Of a stretch of 64,000 nucleotides of DNA, positions 12,281-24,786 are shown piece by piece. The first letter of the stretch is position 1, and every line of letters begins with the position of its first letter. Below the pieces are notes generated by a model. It was not told where the DNA came from. It was given only the letters and a program-made list of their open reading frames with translations, and searched no databases. The position numbers were made by a program, and so were the translations under genes. Origin of the DNA: Echinometra lucunter (lineage: Eukaryota; Echinodermata; Echinoidea; Camarodonta; Echinometridae); contig CM057171.1 in NCBI GenBank assembly GCA_029962745.1, forward strand, positions 2,755,182 to 2,819,181. Direction: 5' to 3'.

Positions 12281-12544
12281 CTGTCCTTTGTTCTATGGTC
12301 ATGGTGCGTTGGGTGCCCAGAACATTGAGAGTGATTTCATAATTCACTCCAGATTCTAAGGCACTAAAGGTTACACGAGAGCTTGCTGACGGTGCCAGAT
12401 TGACATTCTGTAGCACAGGATTGTTGCCATCAAGATTCCTGATGGCAAGGTTGTAACCAGTAGCAGTATCCTCTTTACCAAAGATAACCGTAATTGAGTC
12501 TGTGGTGAAGGCAGCCACCACAATCTCGCCCACATTCAGAGCAT
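12281..12544 (-). CDS. FN3 domain D32 (class B), single exon
   Basis: 88 codons. Opens DALNVGEIVVAAFTTDSI, Phe for core Trp (TVIFGKEDTATGYNLAI), then LESGVNYEITLNVLG, ending TIEQRT at donor g|gtgagt. Confidence 0.87.
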
Positions 12545-12894
12545 CTTGAGGGAAGAAATTGGAAAAAAATTATGAACCAGTTGACTACTGAATTCTTTCA
12601 TTCCCGTAGGCTTAATGCAGAGGACATCCGTTTCCAGTAGCCAGTGGATTGAATTATTTATTATTTGAGAATCATACATTCAAGAAAGAAAATATAACCC
12701 TATCACTAATAGTTTTACTTGTAGATATATACATGTAGTTTATAATCAAGGTGTTAGATAGTAACATTTTTCATACTTCAACGGAGAAAACATTTGGACA
12801 GAACATTAGGTGACTGAAATGACCAATTAATTAACTAGCCAAAAAATATTACTTTTCTCATCTGTGGGTCCTCGGAAATCTTTGAATGATTCCC

Positions 12895-13158
12895 CTGCTG
12901 GAAAGAACATAGTGTCCCACATTGTGTTCTCATCTTAACACTGTTAAATTTGAGCTTTTTAACATTGTGAATCTCATATTCACAGAGTCCACTATGTGAA
13001 CACAGTGTGAACACTCACATTGTGGAGGTGTCCACAGTGTGAAATTATCTTCACACTGTTAAATTTGAGAATTTTAACATTGTGAATCATATCTTCACAT
13101 AGTCCACTATGTGAACACACTGTGAACACACTGTGTTACACTATGATCTTTCCAGCAG
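12895..13158. mobile_element. MITE-like element with tandem inner units
   Basis: 264 bp. Ends ctgctggaaag and ctttccagcag are inverted repeats. Inside, two tandem units of about 115 bp start acactgttaaatttgag and include several gtgaacac/gtgttcac inverted pairs. No coding frame. Lies between D31 and D32. Confidence 0.7.
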
Positions 13159-13252
13159 AGTAGGACAACCGTAAAAATAAACCAAACATGACACAAAGGA
13201 ATTACATGTACATGTAAGGCATTCCAAAAACAAGTTGCACAGAAGAAGCTAC

Positions 13253-13406
13253 CTGTTCTAACATCAATAGTTGATATTTCACAGCTTGTAAGCTCTTGTG
13301 CGTCAAAAGTGCTGATTGTCTCGATGTTAATTGTGTAGAGAACATTTGCATCCAGCTCCCTGATAGTAACACGTCTTTCATCAGTGGCAGGAATGGTTGC
13401 ATACTC
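13253..13406 (-). CDS. FN3 D31 second exon
   Basis: 154 nt, phase 0 to 1. EYATIPATDERRVTI, RELDANVLYTINIETIS, ending STIDVRT at donor g|gtagct. The ending resembles class B although opening, length and position are class A. Confidence 0.84.
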
Positions 13407-13864
13407 CTAAGGTGAACATTATGAGCAGTTAATGAAAAGCATTATTGTAAGCTGAAAGAGTTCTCCTACTCCTATATGTGGTTCATGAACAAAATTCATG
13501 GCTGTCATAAGGCAACCATAAGGACCATCATTTGGGCGAAGTAAAAATTAGTGTGCCTTAAAAAAATTAGTTTCTGAGCAAAAAAAAGGACACAGGAAAA
13601 ACTGCATGTTATGGTCTGGGATGAGGGGTGAAACTTTCCATGCACTTTGGAATTAAAACAATGCAATGAATTTGAAAATGAACAATGCATTTTTTGTTCC
13701 TTAAACAGAAACTGATGCCTCTAATGTACAATTAATTCCCACATATATTCATACTATTTCATATCCTGATTAAAATTGAATCAAAGCACGACCATATAAT
13801 GGAGAACTCTTGAAAGCTTAGGAAAAAAATTATGAGAAAAATTCAAAAAAAGTGAGGGACATAC

Positions 13865-13995
13865 CCTTGGTAGGCTGCCTTCGGAGAGGACAAAGACACG
13901 ATAACTGTCAAAGTTTCCTGGAGCTGGTAACCATGTAATCTCAATCTCAGTGGTGGTCTGCCTAACAAGACTGATAGCACCAGGACCTCTTGGAC
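13865..13995 (-). CDS. FN3 D31 (class A) first exon
   Basis: 131 nt, phase 1 to 0. Opens PRGPGAISLVRQTTTEI, core EITWLPAPGNFDSYRVFVL, ending SLPR at donor agg|gtatgt. Confidence 0.86.
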
Positions 13996-14559
13996 CTGTA
14001 TAAAGAAAATGCAGTACAACTTTGTAAGTACAGACCACTCCTGGCAGAACAGAAAAGTTGTCTTTCTAAGCTAGTGGTTTTCATGTACTGGTCCTACAAG
14101 TCATATATGTCAATGAGAAATAATGTCCAAGGGAGCCAAAATTGGTGGTATTCATACAATATGTACATGTATAATGAAGTAAAGGATAACAATGCATGAA
14201 ACCCTAGTCACACTTTGGCTTCATCATTGAAATAATCTATGCACTTGCATATGCATAATTATATCGACTAGTGTACTCACTAGTGGTATTTTGTTTGGTG
14301 AGAGTACATATGAACTTGCAATGCATTTTCATAGAAGTAATATTTCAAGCTAATATTTTGAATACATTAACAATAAGGGTGGGTTCTTATATGGGACTCC
14401 TGTCTTACACATTGCCTCTCCCAGTTCTCGAGAATTATTACTCGGCCTTTACCATAATGACATGGAACCCCTTACAGGAGTGAAATGCCTTTTGGCAAAT
14501 GATGCCCCTCAAATTCTAATTCACAAAAACGACAAGAGACAGGAAATGGATAGACTTAC

Positions 14560-14814
14560 GGGTCTGCTGCGTTACTGAATCATATGTTGACATGTAGTCA
14601 TTTTGGAATGAGAAAGCAGTCACCAAAATGCTGTATTCTGTAGCAGGACTAAGACCAGTGAAGGTAAACTCTGTCATCTGGCTAAAGGCATCATTTGGAC
14701 CAGGGTCGATTCCTATGCGATAGATGATATTGTCTACAGGATCACGAGCCCAGAAAATCTGAATGGTGGTACAGGTGATGGCGGCAGTGACAACCTGCAA
14801 GTCCGGGACAGCAA
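14560..14814 (-). CDS. FN3 domain D30 (class B), single exon
   Basis: 85 codons. Opens AVPDLQVVTAAITCTTI, core QIFWARDPVDNIIYRIGI, then LSPATEYSILVTAF, ending SVTQQT at donor c|gtaagt. One Cys in strand B. Confidence 0.87.
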
Positions 14815-15251
14815 CTAATGGAAATATACAAGTATTAGATAGCATGGTATTAATGCACTGATAATTAAAGAATTATCAATGGAAGCTATAACTCCTTTAT
14901 CGCAGGTATTCACTTACTATGGATGGTATAAACTCTGGCTGTAAAATAGATCCATTCATAAAAACTAGATATCTATCCATTCAAAGTGATTTCAGAAAGA
15001 TTAAGAAAACACAGGATGAACACAGAAAACATAAACAATATCGAATATGAGAAGCAAATATATTATGAAATAAACAATTCACATGACACAAATACTTGGA
15101 GATTTATGTGTAAAAAAGTTTAGTGCGGATAAGAAGTGAAAAGTCCCTGGAAGAAAGGTAGGAAAATTAAGCAAAATCAAAATGAAGGCAAATTAGAGAA
15201 CATGACAAAACATTTAATGTAATGAAATGTAAGAAATGAACACTGGCTTAC

Positions 15252-15402
15252 TAGTGCTAAATGTGCCCTCTACTGCTTCACTCGTAGTGAAGTCTGTGGG
15301 AGTTCCACTCCTAGTGGACAGAGTGAAAGTATATGATGTATCTGGCTGCAGCTCATCAATGGTAACAGATCTTTCATTTGATGCAATAGTCCTTGTTTGT
15401 GG
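15252..15402 (-). CDS. FN3 D29 second exon, copy 1
   Basis: 151 nt, phase 0 to 1. TIASNERSVTIDEL, QPDTSYTFTLSTRSG, ending EGTFST at donor a|gtaagc. Open, unlike copy 2. Confidence 0.86.
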
Positions 15403-15430
15403 CTGGAAAGACCAAAGAAAATTACTGACT

Positions 15431-15485
15431 TGAACTGAACTGAACTGAACCAAACTGAACTGAACTGAATATATTTATTGTCCCT
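15431..15485. repeat. (ACTGA)n run with adjoining repeat end
   Basis: Tandem gaactgaact units followed by tatttattgtccctatagg. Resembles 41518-41566 in layout. Duplicated at about 30140-30195. Confidence 0.6.
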
Positions 15486-16376
15486 ATAGGAAATGCTTTT
15501 TACATCGGATAATTCAAAATGTAAATACAAATACAACTTCAAGGGAACAAAAAGAGCAAAAATACAAAATTATTCATAGATTAATTGCGACTATAGGTAC
15601 AAAATACAAAATTGCTCATAGATTAATTAATATGTCGATGCAAGAAAATATTGCACTCACTTTTGCTTCCTCCATCATAAAGGAAAATCTAATCTTGTTT
15701 CATTACCAGTATATCACATTACATGCTAAATAGCTACACTAAGTTTGTATGTTTATCATCTAATAACAATAAGAAATAATAATAATTTCATGTACAAGAT
15801 TCCCTTGAAGGTATACATATATTTATACAGAGAAATATCTTCTACCTTCCAAATAAAATACCAAATTCAGAAAGGACAATCTTTTTCATGGGTAATAACA
15901 CTTCTTTAGTACATTCCCGTCTAATCTTTACCTCATGCAAGTTGAATTTGGCTGTGTACAGTCAAAATTATATTTCATCCATTCCATTTATTTAAGTAGC
16001 AATAAGTTACAGAAACTAATATGAAAATACTTCCATGTATATTCAACCAGTTTACTAAATTCACTAATTTCCAAAAAAAAAATAAAAATAAATGGACCAT
16101 CCCGTTCCTGTTTGCAATGGATTAAGGCACCTTTACAAAAGTCAGAGCCAATTTGGGACCTGGGTTTTATCGTCTTTCCCGCTCAGCCTCTTTTCTCCTC
16201 CGACCCTCCTGTTTCTCCATAGACAAAACAACGAAGGATCAGGAAAGCCGACGTAAAATAATGGTCGCTGAGAAGACATGAAAGACGCAGGGACGAGACT
16301 ATTGATAAGCAGCCTAAACAAAACAAACTATGCATGTACAACTATACGGGATGAGAGAAACTTGGGCATAGAGTAC

Positions 16377-16510
16377 CTGATCGGTTCCATCTGCCCTGGA
16401 GAACTCAAGAGTGTAGAAGTCGATGAATCCAATATTCGGAGGATCAAAGGCCAGGTCTATTTCTGTATAGTTCCTTCTCGTTGCTATCAAGGATGATGGT
16501 GGGTTGGGAT
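16377..16510 (-). CDS. FN3 D29 (class A) first exon, copy 1
   Basis: 134 nt, phase 1 to 0. PNPPSSLIATRRNYTEI, DLAFDPPNIGFIDFY (Phe for core Trp), GTDQ at donor cag|gtactc. Confidence 0.84.
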
Positions 16511-16537
16511 CTGTACGTCAAGCATTGGAACAACAGT

Positions 16538-16710
16538 CATTGTCATCATCATCATCATCCTCATCAAGTAGGCATTTTTCCCACTTAGGACAGGTACCTG
16601 AATTTCACACTCAGATGGCACTTCCTCTTGTACGACAACCATGGCAAGCAACAACAATCATCATCATCATCATCATCTATTATTTATAATTATTATCATC
16701 ATCATTATCA
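16538..16710. repeat. (ATC)n/(ATT)n microsatellite cluster
   Basis: Two runs of atc/tca repeats separated by a short spacer, in the intron before D29. Repeated at about 31243-31420. Confidence 0.85.
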
Positions 16711-17201
16711 TCATCAGCATTTGTCCTCCTAGGAGGTGTAACTGAATTTCACACCATGATAGCACTCCCTCTTTCAATAAACTTATTCTTGTATGACAAC
16801 TATAACAACAACAGTCATCATCATCACTGCCATCATCAAGTCAGCTTTTTCCCCCTTAGGAGGGCTACTTGAATTTCACACGTTTACACATACTCCCTCG
16901 AGTGTTTGACGAGTACCCTCCTAAATACATAGAAATATTCACACGTTTTCACTAATTCTGCTTTGGTCAAAGTTTGAACATCACTGGAAGAAAACAATTG
17001 CATACAATCACTAAAATTTGTTCAATAAAAAATTGGCCTTTGTATGACAAAGCTTGCCATTACAACTTATCCTTTGTCAGATTTTATTCACAACTACAAT
17101 GAACTATGTCTTATAGTATGTGGAATGAAATCAGCACATCAGTAGCCAACAAGGAATTTTCAAAGAATACCATCATAAAGATGACACTCTTCAATACATA
17201 C

Positions 17202-17322
17202 TTGTCCTCTCTATGACAGTGGTCACAGGATTTTCCAGTGTTGTAAGTTTGAGCTGAATGGTGTACTCCACTCCAGGTATCAGGCTATTAAACGTAGCAC
17301 GGAAAATATCCAAACTTCGAAT
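17202..17322 (-). CDS. FN3 D28 second exon, copy 1
   Basis: 121 nt, phase 0 to 1. LIPGVEYTIQLKL and VIERT ending. The intron inside D28 is 1,014 bp and holds the hairpin at 17438-17533. Confidence 0.85.
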
Positions 17323-17437
17323 CTAGAAATTTACCCAAAAAAAATGAAAAATGATTAATGCAGATTTCATATGTTGATTTCGAGCCGATGAAAGGAGAAC
17401 CAGTTTTTCAAGTCCCGTGAAGTGTTTCATCAAGTGT

Positions 17438-17533
17438 CTTGTCAGTGATTTTTACTGACAAATTGCTCTCAGCCAATCAGATGCAAGAATTTCAGTAGCT
17501 TATAACAGTTGTCAGTAAAAATCACTGACAAGG
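17438..17533. repeat. Short inverted repeat in D28 intron
   Basis: Arms gtcagtgatttttactgaca and tgtcagtaaaaatcactgac flank about 50 bp containing agccaatcagatgcaag. A fragment of the same inner sequence (gcaaggatttcagtagctta) recurs at 17931-17950. Likely a short non-autonomous element. Repeated in the second copy near 32139-32235. Confidence 0.65.
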
Positions 17534-18336
17534 CTCTTCATTAAACGCTCCCCTGGCCCTATATTTCAACCTACCGAATACCGTTACGAACAAGATAACT
17601 CAGGGGTTTATGGACAATGAGTTTTATACCGAAATCAAATCGTGCTACACAGGTTAAGAAGATGTGATTGATTCAAATCAATTGCAACTGGTAATCCACT
17701 GCACCTCCTACCTCTTTAGTAAAGAATTGTGATTGATTTCAAGCTAGCAAATCAAGTGTTACCCTTTATAAGAAAGGGCCCTGGGGCCTGTTTCTTGAAA
17801 CATAATGGTATCAATGTTAATCATTTTTGTTTGATTAAACTTGTAATAGTACAAGTACTTTGCCAGGTACTTACTATTTACCCTGCCATGAAAAGGTCCC
17901 ATTTCATCACACTTGTTATTAGTAACAACTGCAAGGATTTCAGTAGCTTATAACAGTTATTGCAACTTGTTGTTGATAGCAAATGCATGCAGACTTACGG
18001 AAGAATATGTTTGAAGCTTTACTCAAATTAGTAAAGCAGATCAAGTTTTCTTCCTCTATAATTTTGTAAACAGAACTCTAACTTTCCAAGACAGGCTAAT
18101 TCATGATAATTACAACCAGGGCAATACTAGCATAATCGAAAATGCACATGTGAGGGGAGCTGCACCAGCCTGTCACCCCCTTTTTTTACACTAGAAGATG
18201 CATACATGCACTTCAGTACATCCCCCACATGAGCCCCCATATAAAAGGGTTATTAAATTTTGTTTTTCGCAAACTTTGCCTTCCCCTCCCCTTTACAAAT
18301 CCCTGCATCTGCCCCAGCAACACGTATACTACTTAC

Positions 18337-18482
18337 AATAGTGGCTGCATGTTGGGGCATGATGCTAAGTTCATAGTTTGTCAGTGGAGGCAGGTTGTCC
18401 ACATCTCTGTAAACTCCCCAGACCAATGAGATGGAGGTACTTGAGGACTCGGTTACACTCAAGTCTAGTGGTGCAAAGACGC
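18337..18482 (-). CDS. FN3 D28 (class B) first exon, copy 1
   Basis: 146 nt, phase 1 to 0. GVFAPLDLSVTESSS opening, SLVWGVYRDVDN core. Intact. Confidence 0.86.
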
Positions 18483-19068
18483 CTGTCAGAAACAGTTGAA
18501 AATTAAATAAAAATGTGTGTATTATAATCATGGGAAATATGTAAAAATAAAATATTCCTTTTGCACATTTAATCTACAACATGTATAGTTTGACAGACAT
18601 AACATCTATAGATTAATGTCAGCAATTAAAATGGACAATATATGTACATAACCCACCATCAAAAACAAACAAATTAGTACTACAAAAGTGCATTTAATTA
18701 CAATCCCCCAATAAAGCAACAATTACTGTTAAGCAAATGTTGCTAACAAACTCTTAACATAGGGGGAACATTTTGATTTCCTGTTCACATCTTTCTTTTT
18801 TTCTCAAATGTGAGCATGTTCTTAGCTAACATGCATACATGGATGTGATCTCTACATCTTTCCATTATATTGAGATACGACAATTGCTACCCTCTCTATT
18901 TTTGAGCAGAATTTAAAAACATAGTATCTGCTCTATGAACATGATAATGTTGAAACAATAATGCTAGTAAGCAAGCTGTCAAAATAAATCTTGTTCTTTG
19001 TCTGTCACATTTTTATGATCATCTGACATAATTACAATCACCTGATATTATTTAAATCACATGCTCAC

Positions 19069-19159
19069 CTGTGGTAAATTCCCTTGTGGCTGGTTCGCTC
19101 TCCAGTCCGCCAGACAGGGCATGGACACTCACACTGTAGGTTGAACCAGGATCTAGGCC
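19069..19159 (-). CDS. FN3 D27 second exon, copy 1
   Basis: 91 nt, phase 0 to 1. GLDPGSTYSVSVHALSGG then TREFTT. The 294-bp internal intron is the shortest among the split domains. Confidence 0.87.
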
Positions 19160-19453
19160 CTATAAACAGGGGAGTGATACAGGATATCTAGTTGCACATC
19201 TTTTGTTTTCATGCATGATAGATGTATTATGACTAAGTGCAAATTCATTAGAACTACATAATTTGTCATATCTTTGCACAAAAATTCCATGAACCAACAT
19301 TTAGCAATAGCACTTACATATATTAAAGCAATATGTAACAAAATGATTGGAAAAAAGATATTTGTTCCAAATGGCCTTTATTTAATCCAAATTTGGATTG
19401 GCAATCCAATATGTAATTGGAATGGATTCCATGGGAAATGATGTAATATTTAC

Positions 19454-19623
19454 CCTGAGTGTGTATCGTGTTGTTTGGCTCGGCAGGTCAGGTAGCTCTG
19501 TCCTCACACCATCAAGGGTGTATCTGATGCGATATCCATCATGGATGCCCACAGGCTGGCTCCACTGCAGCTCTAAGAACAACTGCTGACCAATGGACTG
19601 CAGGTTCTGTGGTACCTCTGGGA
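19454..19623 (-). CDS. FN3 D27 (class A) first exon, copy 1
   Basis: 170 nt, phase 1 to 0. FPEVPQNLQS opening, ELQWSQPVGIHDGYRIRY core, TTRYTLR at the donor. Intact. Confidence 0.87.
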
Positions 19624-21267
19624 CTATATTCAAAAGACAAGACAATTTCTTGTGATTGAGAAGAACAAAGCCAACCATACACCATAGGCTCTCCTCTGTG
19701 AATAGAAATTCATGGTGTTTATTGGTGTGAGGACCTTCTATGTTTTACTCACAACATTCCACCTCTAGGAACAACTTCGTACTCAGTTTCTGTGGTGCCT
19801 TGGGTAAGGGATTACATTCAAAAGGAAAACCTGACATTCAACTCTTGAGATCAAGAAAAACAAGTATTCATTAGGTGGTCTGTCATTTTTGAGAGATCAC
19901 CTCTTAATTTCTTCAGAATTTTCTTTATTTATTTATTTATTCATTTTTATTTCTTTCACCCACTTTTTTTGCAGTCGAAATCTCAGAATCGGCTGGATCA
20001 AATTGCATGACATTTTGGTCAGTTATCAGTCCTAATAAGATTTAGCTTTTCCAATTATTTTCATGTTTATCGGATCATCGTGAGGTCATCCAGGCGCCAT
20101 TTTGTGAAAATCACCTTGAGGTCATATCTTCGTAACGGATGGTCATTTCTCACTCATATTTGGCATGAAGGAAGTTAATTTAAATCCAATTAATTCCAGA
20201 TACCTAGACACACGCATCGGTGCGCACATTAAATTTGAAATGCTCAGAATCGCCTCAAATTCATTTTGCACACGTTTCAGGCCATTTTAAGCATTTAAAA
20301 AATGTGTCCGCACGCGTCATATTTGCGTGTGCAGCCCATGATTTGCACTCCTTATAGTTTTTCTTGACGATTTCCAACAATTTAGAATCGATTTCAACTT
20401 ACCATAAGGTCACAACGCACGCGCCAAAGTTCAAAATCTGTGCGTGCGTCTATGTTGACAATAATGCAAAAATGCACAAAACATGCCCTTTTATATTCCC
20501 TCATAGCTCTTTAGAAAGGGTGGAGACACCCGATTTTTTTTGACATATTCTGCAAGCTAATAACTTTAGGTTTCATTTCATGAAGAAAAAAGGCCATTTT
20601 ATGGTTAGAAAGTCATGATATTCTCCTCTCAAGCCAAGATTTTTATTTTAAATTTATGACTTCATACATTCTGTATTTTGACTGGTGATATTTCACTTAT
20701 GTTTGGTTGATTTTCTCCGGGATTTCGATATGTTGTAGCTGCGACGATTCCCTACTAGGCCTTAAGGATTATTCTAGATTTTCACATTGCCATCATGGTC
20801 TTATTATGCAATTAACGGATACAATTAAATTTGTCCCATTTCAAGCGTATTCTCTATGGGACGAAAATCTTTCTCAAATCTTGGATTCTGCATTCCAGTC
20901 ATCTTTGAGCAATACATCCGTTATTTCTCCTTGTTTTCACGGAGCTTTGAATATGTTCTTGTTGACGATATTTCTACAAGGAGGGTGACATTGCTTTTTA
21001 TCATTTTGACAGACCTCCTAATTCGTCTCCAGTGACGAATTCAAATGTCTCGTTATAGGCTCTTGTCATGAATATGTACTTAACCCTTACTGTACTGGAC
21101 CTAGCTAGGTGGAATTCCTCATCTGGGACAGCTCACTTCTCATTTCTCACCATTACCAGAACTCAACCTTCATTAGTCTGTTGACTACTGAATGCTCTCA
21201 CTTCCTCAGAAGTAATACAGAAACCACTTGATTCCATAAAGCAAGGGTTGCAAGGGTCTATACTCAC
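19624..21267. other. 1.6-kb intron, no exon recognised
   Basis: Intron between D26 and D27. It holds a gcgcacacg-rich stretch around 20200-20460 and, at 20700-21060, denser-looking sequence with short plus-strand frames that differ between the two copies. I see no FN3 motif and no identifiable protein. Confidence 0.5.
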
Positions 21268-21392
21268 ATGTCCTCTGCACGATTGAAATTTCACACTATT
21301 CCCAAAGACAGTGATATTGTACTCCTGGCCGGGTGTGAGACCAGTCAGTGTATATGACGGTGTCAAAGCGAATGTAGTGCCTGGTCCAATAC
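21268..21392 (-). CDS. FN3 D26 second exon, copy 1, frameshifted
   Basis: 125 nt instead of 126. One base is lost after GNSV, destroying the SIVQRT ending that copy 2 keeps. Confidence 0.82.
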
Positions 21393-22031
21393 CTACAAAG
21401 TAAAGATCAAAATCAAAATCAAAATCAACATTACAATCAAAACTTAAAAACTCAAACCAAACTCAAACTCAAAGTCAACCACAAATTCAAACTCAAAAAG
21501 ACACTCAAAATCAACAGCAACAGGCAAAAATGTTGATTACAATAAACTGTACAGCCAGAAGGATGCCTACCACCCCTCAGGATCTAAACAGATTTTATAT
21601 TTTTGAGTAATACTTCACTCCGAGATGATTCCTGTAATAGTATTCCTACAGTCTATTTTGTCTGTACTCATTTTAATTCACAGCCCTGTTCATGGTTTGA
21701 ATAAGTGAAACAGTACTGACACTTATAACTACAGGAGTAGAGGTGTGGAGGTTAAATTTATAACAGACAAAGTCACAACATCATACTTTGTGCTTACTTT
21801 AAAAGAATTTAAGGCATCCACACATTTTTGCCACCAGGAATTGAAGATAGATGTTTATGCCTGTGTTTGCTTTCTCTTTTTTGGCCTCTTATATGCCCTT
21901 CATTTATGCGCAAAGAACCATGGGAGGTTAACGCCGGGTTTGTGCTTTACATGTGAACGAGTTACATGCAATACTCTTACCACCTCAACATGATAATGCA
22001 AGTGAGTCTACATAAAAATGATCTTTCTTAC

Positions 22032-22142
22032 TTGGGCTGACTGTGATGGACCAGAAAGACACATCTGCAGCAGGGCCCCATACAAGGTCAATTGTAGTTG
22101 TAGTTACACGACGAGCAGCTATTTCATTCACTTGCAAAGCAT
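22032..22142 (-). CDS. FN3 D26 first exon, copy 1
   Basis: 111 nt, phase 1 to 1, intact, same as 36741-36851. Core DLVWGPAADVSFW. Confidence 0.84.
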
Positions 22143-22802
22143 CTGGAAAATTTAGAAATCACATCAACAACACTACATTAAACAAATTCAAACAGATTTT
22201 TTATAAATGAAGTGATGTTAAGCTGCTTAAAGTCTTTAAGTAGCTTTAACAAAAGGGTATTAAGTCCTGACTTAGACTATACCTTCAACTACCAATCTGA
22301 TTCACATCTAAAAACATGCTACCTTTCATATTCACATTTACAATAGCTCTGTGCATTTGTTTCATGGTTGCATACATGGCATGCCTAACAATCCCATGTT
22401 GTCTTTTCTTTTTAAAGCCACCTGGATGTAAAGCATACATGTATGCTTACCTACAGATCAGCATGAAGTTGTACAAATGGCAATCATATTGCAAAGAATC
22501 CACTTCTGTTTGGGACTAATCCAGCATTACATGCAACCTTACAATGCATTTCTAAAAGTGGGTCCAAAAGTATGCACTAGGAGCTAATCAACTGATGTTG
22601 ATGCTTGATCCAAACAGTGCTCATATTAGCTGTAAAAGAGTGTTAAGTCCATCAATCTCTATACAAACGGTCTCTCTATATACAAGTGGTACTCTTTTCA
22701 GGTTGTCGTCTTTGAAGTGGTTTTTTTATATACGTGTGTGTTTACTATCAATTGGTCTTTCTATACAGGTACTAGGTAAAACATTTCCTGAATGTATCTT
22801 AC

Positions 22803-23083
22803 TTGTATTAATACCATCTCTGTGCCTTCACTCCTGAGTGCACCCGATAGAGTAACCAAGGTGAACGTGTATGTTGAATTAGGGTCAAGGAAGTTCGCCC
22901 TGAACTGGTCTCGCTAGAAGAGATGATTTCTTGCACTGGAATAGGGTTCTGCTGCACTGTATCAGGGTTCTTAACGTAGGTTAGTTCAAGGTTATCATAG
23001 TCTCCTAGTACAGGGGACCATGTCAGCCATACATAGGTGGGTCCAGTCTCAATGCTGAGAAGACTATCAACAGCAGGCAGGAT
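22803..23083 (-). CDS. FN3 domain D25 (class A), copy 1, frameshifted
   Basis: 281 nt instead of 282. One extra base sits near the acceptor (gcaggcagg against gcagcagg). One base is missing in ctgaactgg and one in ttaatacc. Copy 2 (37513-37794) is open, so these look like consensus errors. Confidence 0.82.
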
Positions 23084-23856
23084 CTGTATGGAGAGAGTAA
23101 AATTTTACTTACATGAATTTGCCATAAACTATGATGCAAGTCAATAGAAGTGCAACATATTTCAATTGTTTACTGTTTACAAAACTATCATGCAAACATG
23201 GATATAGTTAACATAGTGATCATTTTGGCACTGTATCTGTGCACCATTTTACATGGTCGAATAGAACAGGAAAGTGACCAGTTAAAAGCTACCTGCACCA
23301 ACTCCCACATGGCTTGGCCATACTTGGAGTAAAATCATGATTTCTATTTAAATATATCATGGTAATGGACTCTTTATTCATCCCATGTTCATCAGACAAT
23401 GAGAAGATTATCCAAAAGAATAAAATTAAATGATAAGAATCAATTACCCTATCAAATGTAATAACTACATTTAAAAGTTTGTAAACCATGAGAAAATGAA
23501 AAAACCAATGCATTTTACTGAACTGTGAGGTAACCGTACTTGAATCATTTTCTCATAATTGCCTATATTAATTCAATATATATAGTTTGAGATAAAGAAT
23601 CTGTTCGGATATATTTGTGAAAAAACAAAGATTCGGGATAACTTTTAACAGGACTTGCAAAAAGTCTACAGTTTCAAATCAGATTTGGCAGGTTTATGAA
23701 AAAATAAATCAATAAAAATCAATTGGTTTGTTACAAATTTGTGGTATAAATTTGTGATATAAATGTACATGTACAATGCGGGTTAAAAAATTCAAAGGTT
23801 TTGTTATAAGTCCCGCAAGTGGGTTGTAATTGCAGAAAAACTTAATACAAACTTAC

Positions 23857-23992
23857 ATGTCCTAATATCTGCAGGGGTATAGTCCCTGGAGGTCCCAATG
23901 GTGCTGACATCTGCGCTATACAACCTGCCTGGTGTCAATCCAGTGAAAGTCGCAACCAAGAAAGGCTCTGATGACGGCGCAACATTGATGAC
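23857..23992 (-). CDS. FN3 D24 second exon, copy 1
   Basis: 136 nt, phase 0 to 1, intact. LTPGRLYSADVSTIG, ending PADIRT at donor t|gtaagt. Confidence 0.85.
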
Positions 23993-24484
23993 CTAAAAAT
24001 AATCAAGAAATTACGCTCCCAATCAATGCTCCATTGAATTCTAGACAAGATCAATATCATAAACAGAATTCAGTATTATGTGCAAAACTGCTGAACTAAA
24101 ACAACCAGGGATCCTCAGGGATTTGTTTTTCAGTTTGTCTGCCTCATTCCTGGCAATTTCTCAATAGGGACAAATAAAAGTTTCAACCTTCATGTATTGT
24201 AAATACCTTTCTTCTTTGTATGTATTTTGATTTTGCCTGATGAAGTAAATATAAGTAATATAATAACATTCATAAGGGCCCCCATAATCTGTACATAATC
24301 CTGCATTGTTATAAGGCTACTGTATAATTCTTGCCTTCAAAAAAGCTTATATAAACTCTCCTACATATAAGTGAAGCAGTAGGTGTAGTACAAATATAAC
24401 CAGAGGGGTTTCCCACCTGGGTTTGCTGCTGGATACCTGAAACACTCTCAATTCCAAGCTATGAAACTGACTTCCTAACCTTTA

Positions 24485-24514
24485 CCCTAACCCTAACCCT
24501 AACCATAACCCTAG
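24485..24514. repeat. Interstitial CCCTAA repeat (copy 1)
   Basis: About five telomere-type units, one altered to ccataa, in the intron splitting D24. Confidence 0.8.
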
Positions 24515-24591
24515 ATTCTGATGATTCAAACCCTACAATATGTTTCCACTGAGCAAATGTCAGTGCACCAGAGATATCACATAAAACTCAC

Positions 24592-24728
24592 AGCAATATC
24601 TCCTTGATCAGATGTGAGGGTGACTGCATACTGAAGAATGCCAGTGCTGAGTGGAACGCTTCCCCAGAGAACCTCCAGGAGAGTGGAGGTCCTCTCCCGG
24701 AACTCAATTACACCATCCTGAACGGTAC
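24592..24728 (-). CDS. FN3 D24 first exon, copy 1
   Basis: 137 nt, phase 1 to 0, intact. EVLWGSVPLSTG is its core. The acceptor follows a (TTC)n run (24763-24785 on the plus strand as gaa repeats). Confidence 0.85.
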
Positions 24729-24735
24729 CTTTAAG

Positions 24736-24786
24736 ATGATGACGATGATGGTGACGATGATGAAGAAGAAGAAGAAGAAGAAGAAA
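24736..24786. repeat. GAT/GAA microsatellite beside D24 acceptor
   Basis: gatgatgacgatgatggtga leading into six or more gaa units. In gene sense it is a (TTC)n(ATC)n tract lying 8-58 nt upstream of the D24 acceptor, so it supplies the pyrimidine-rich sequence. Confidence 0.85.

Noticed and set aside
20700..21060. Plus-strand frames that looked like a gene fragment
   Set aside because: The frames differ between the two copies because of one-base indels, are short, and match no protein pattern I recognise. May be remains of a repeat element.
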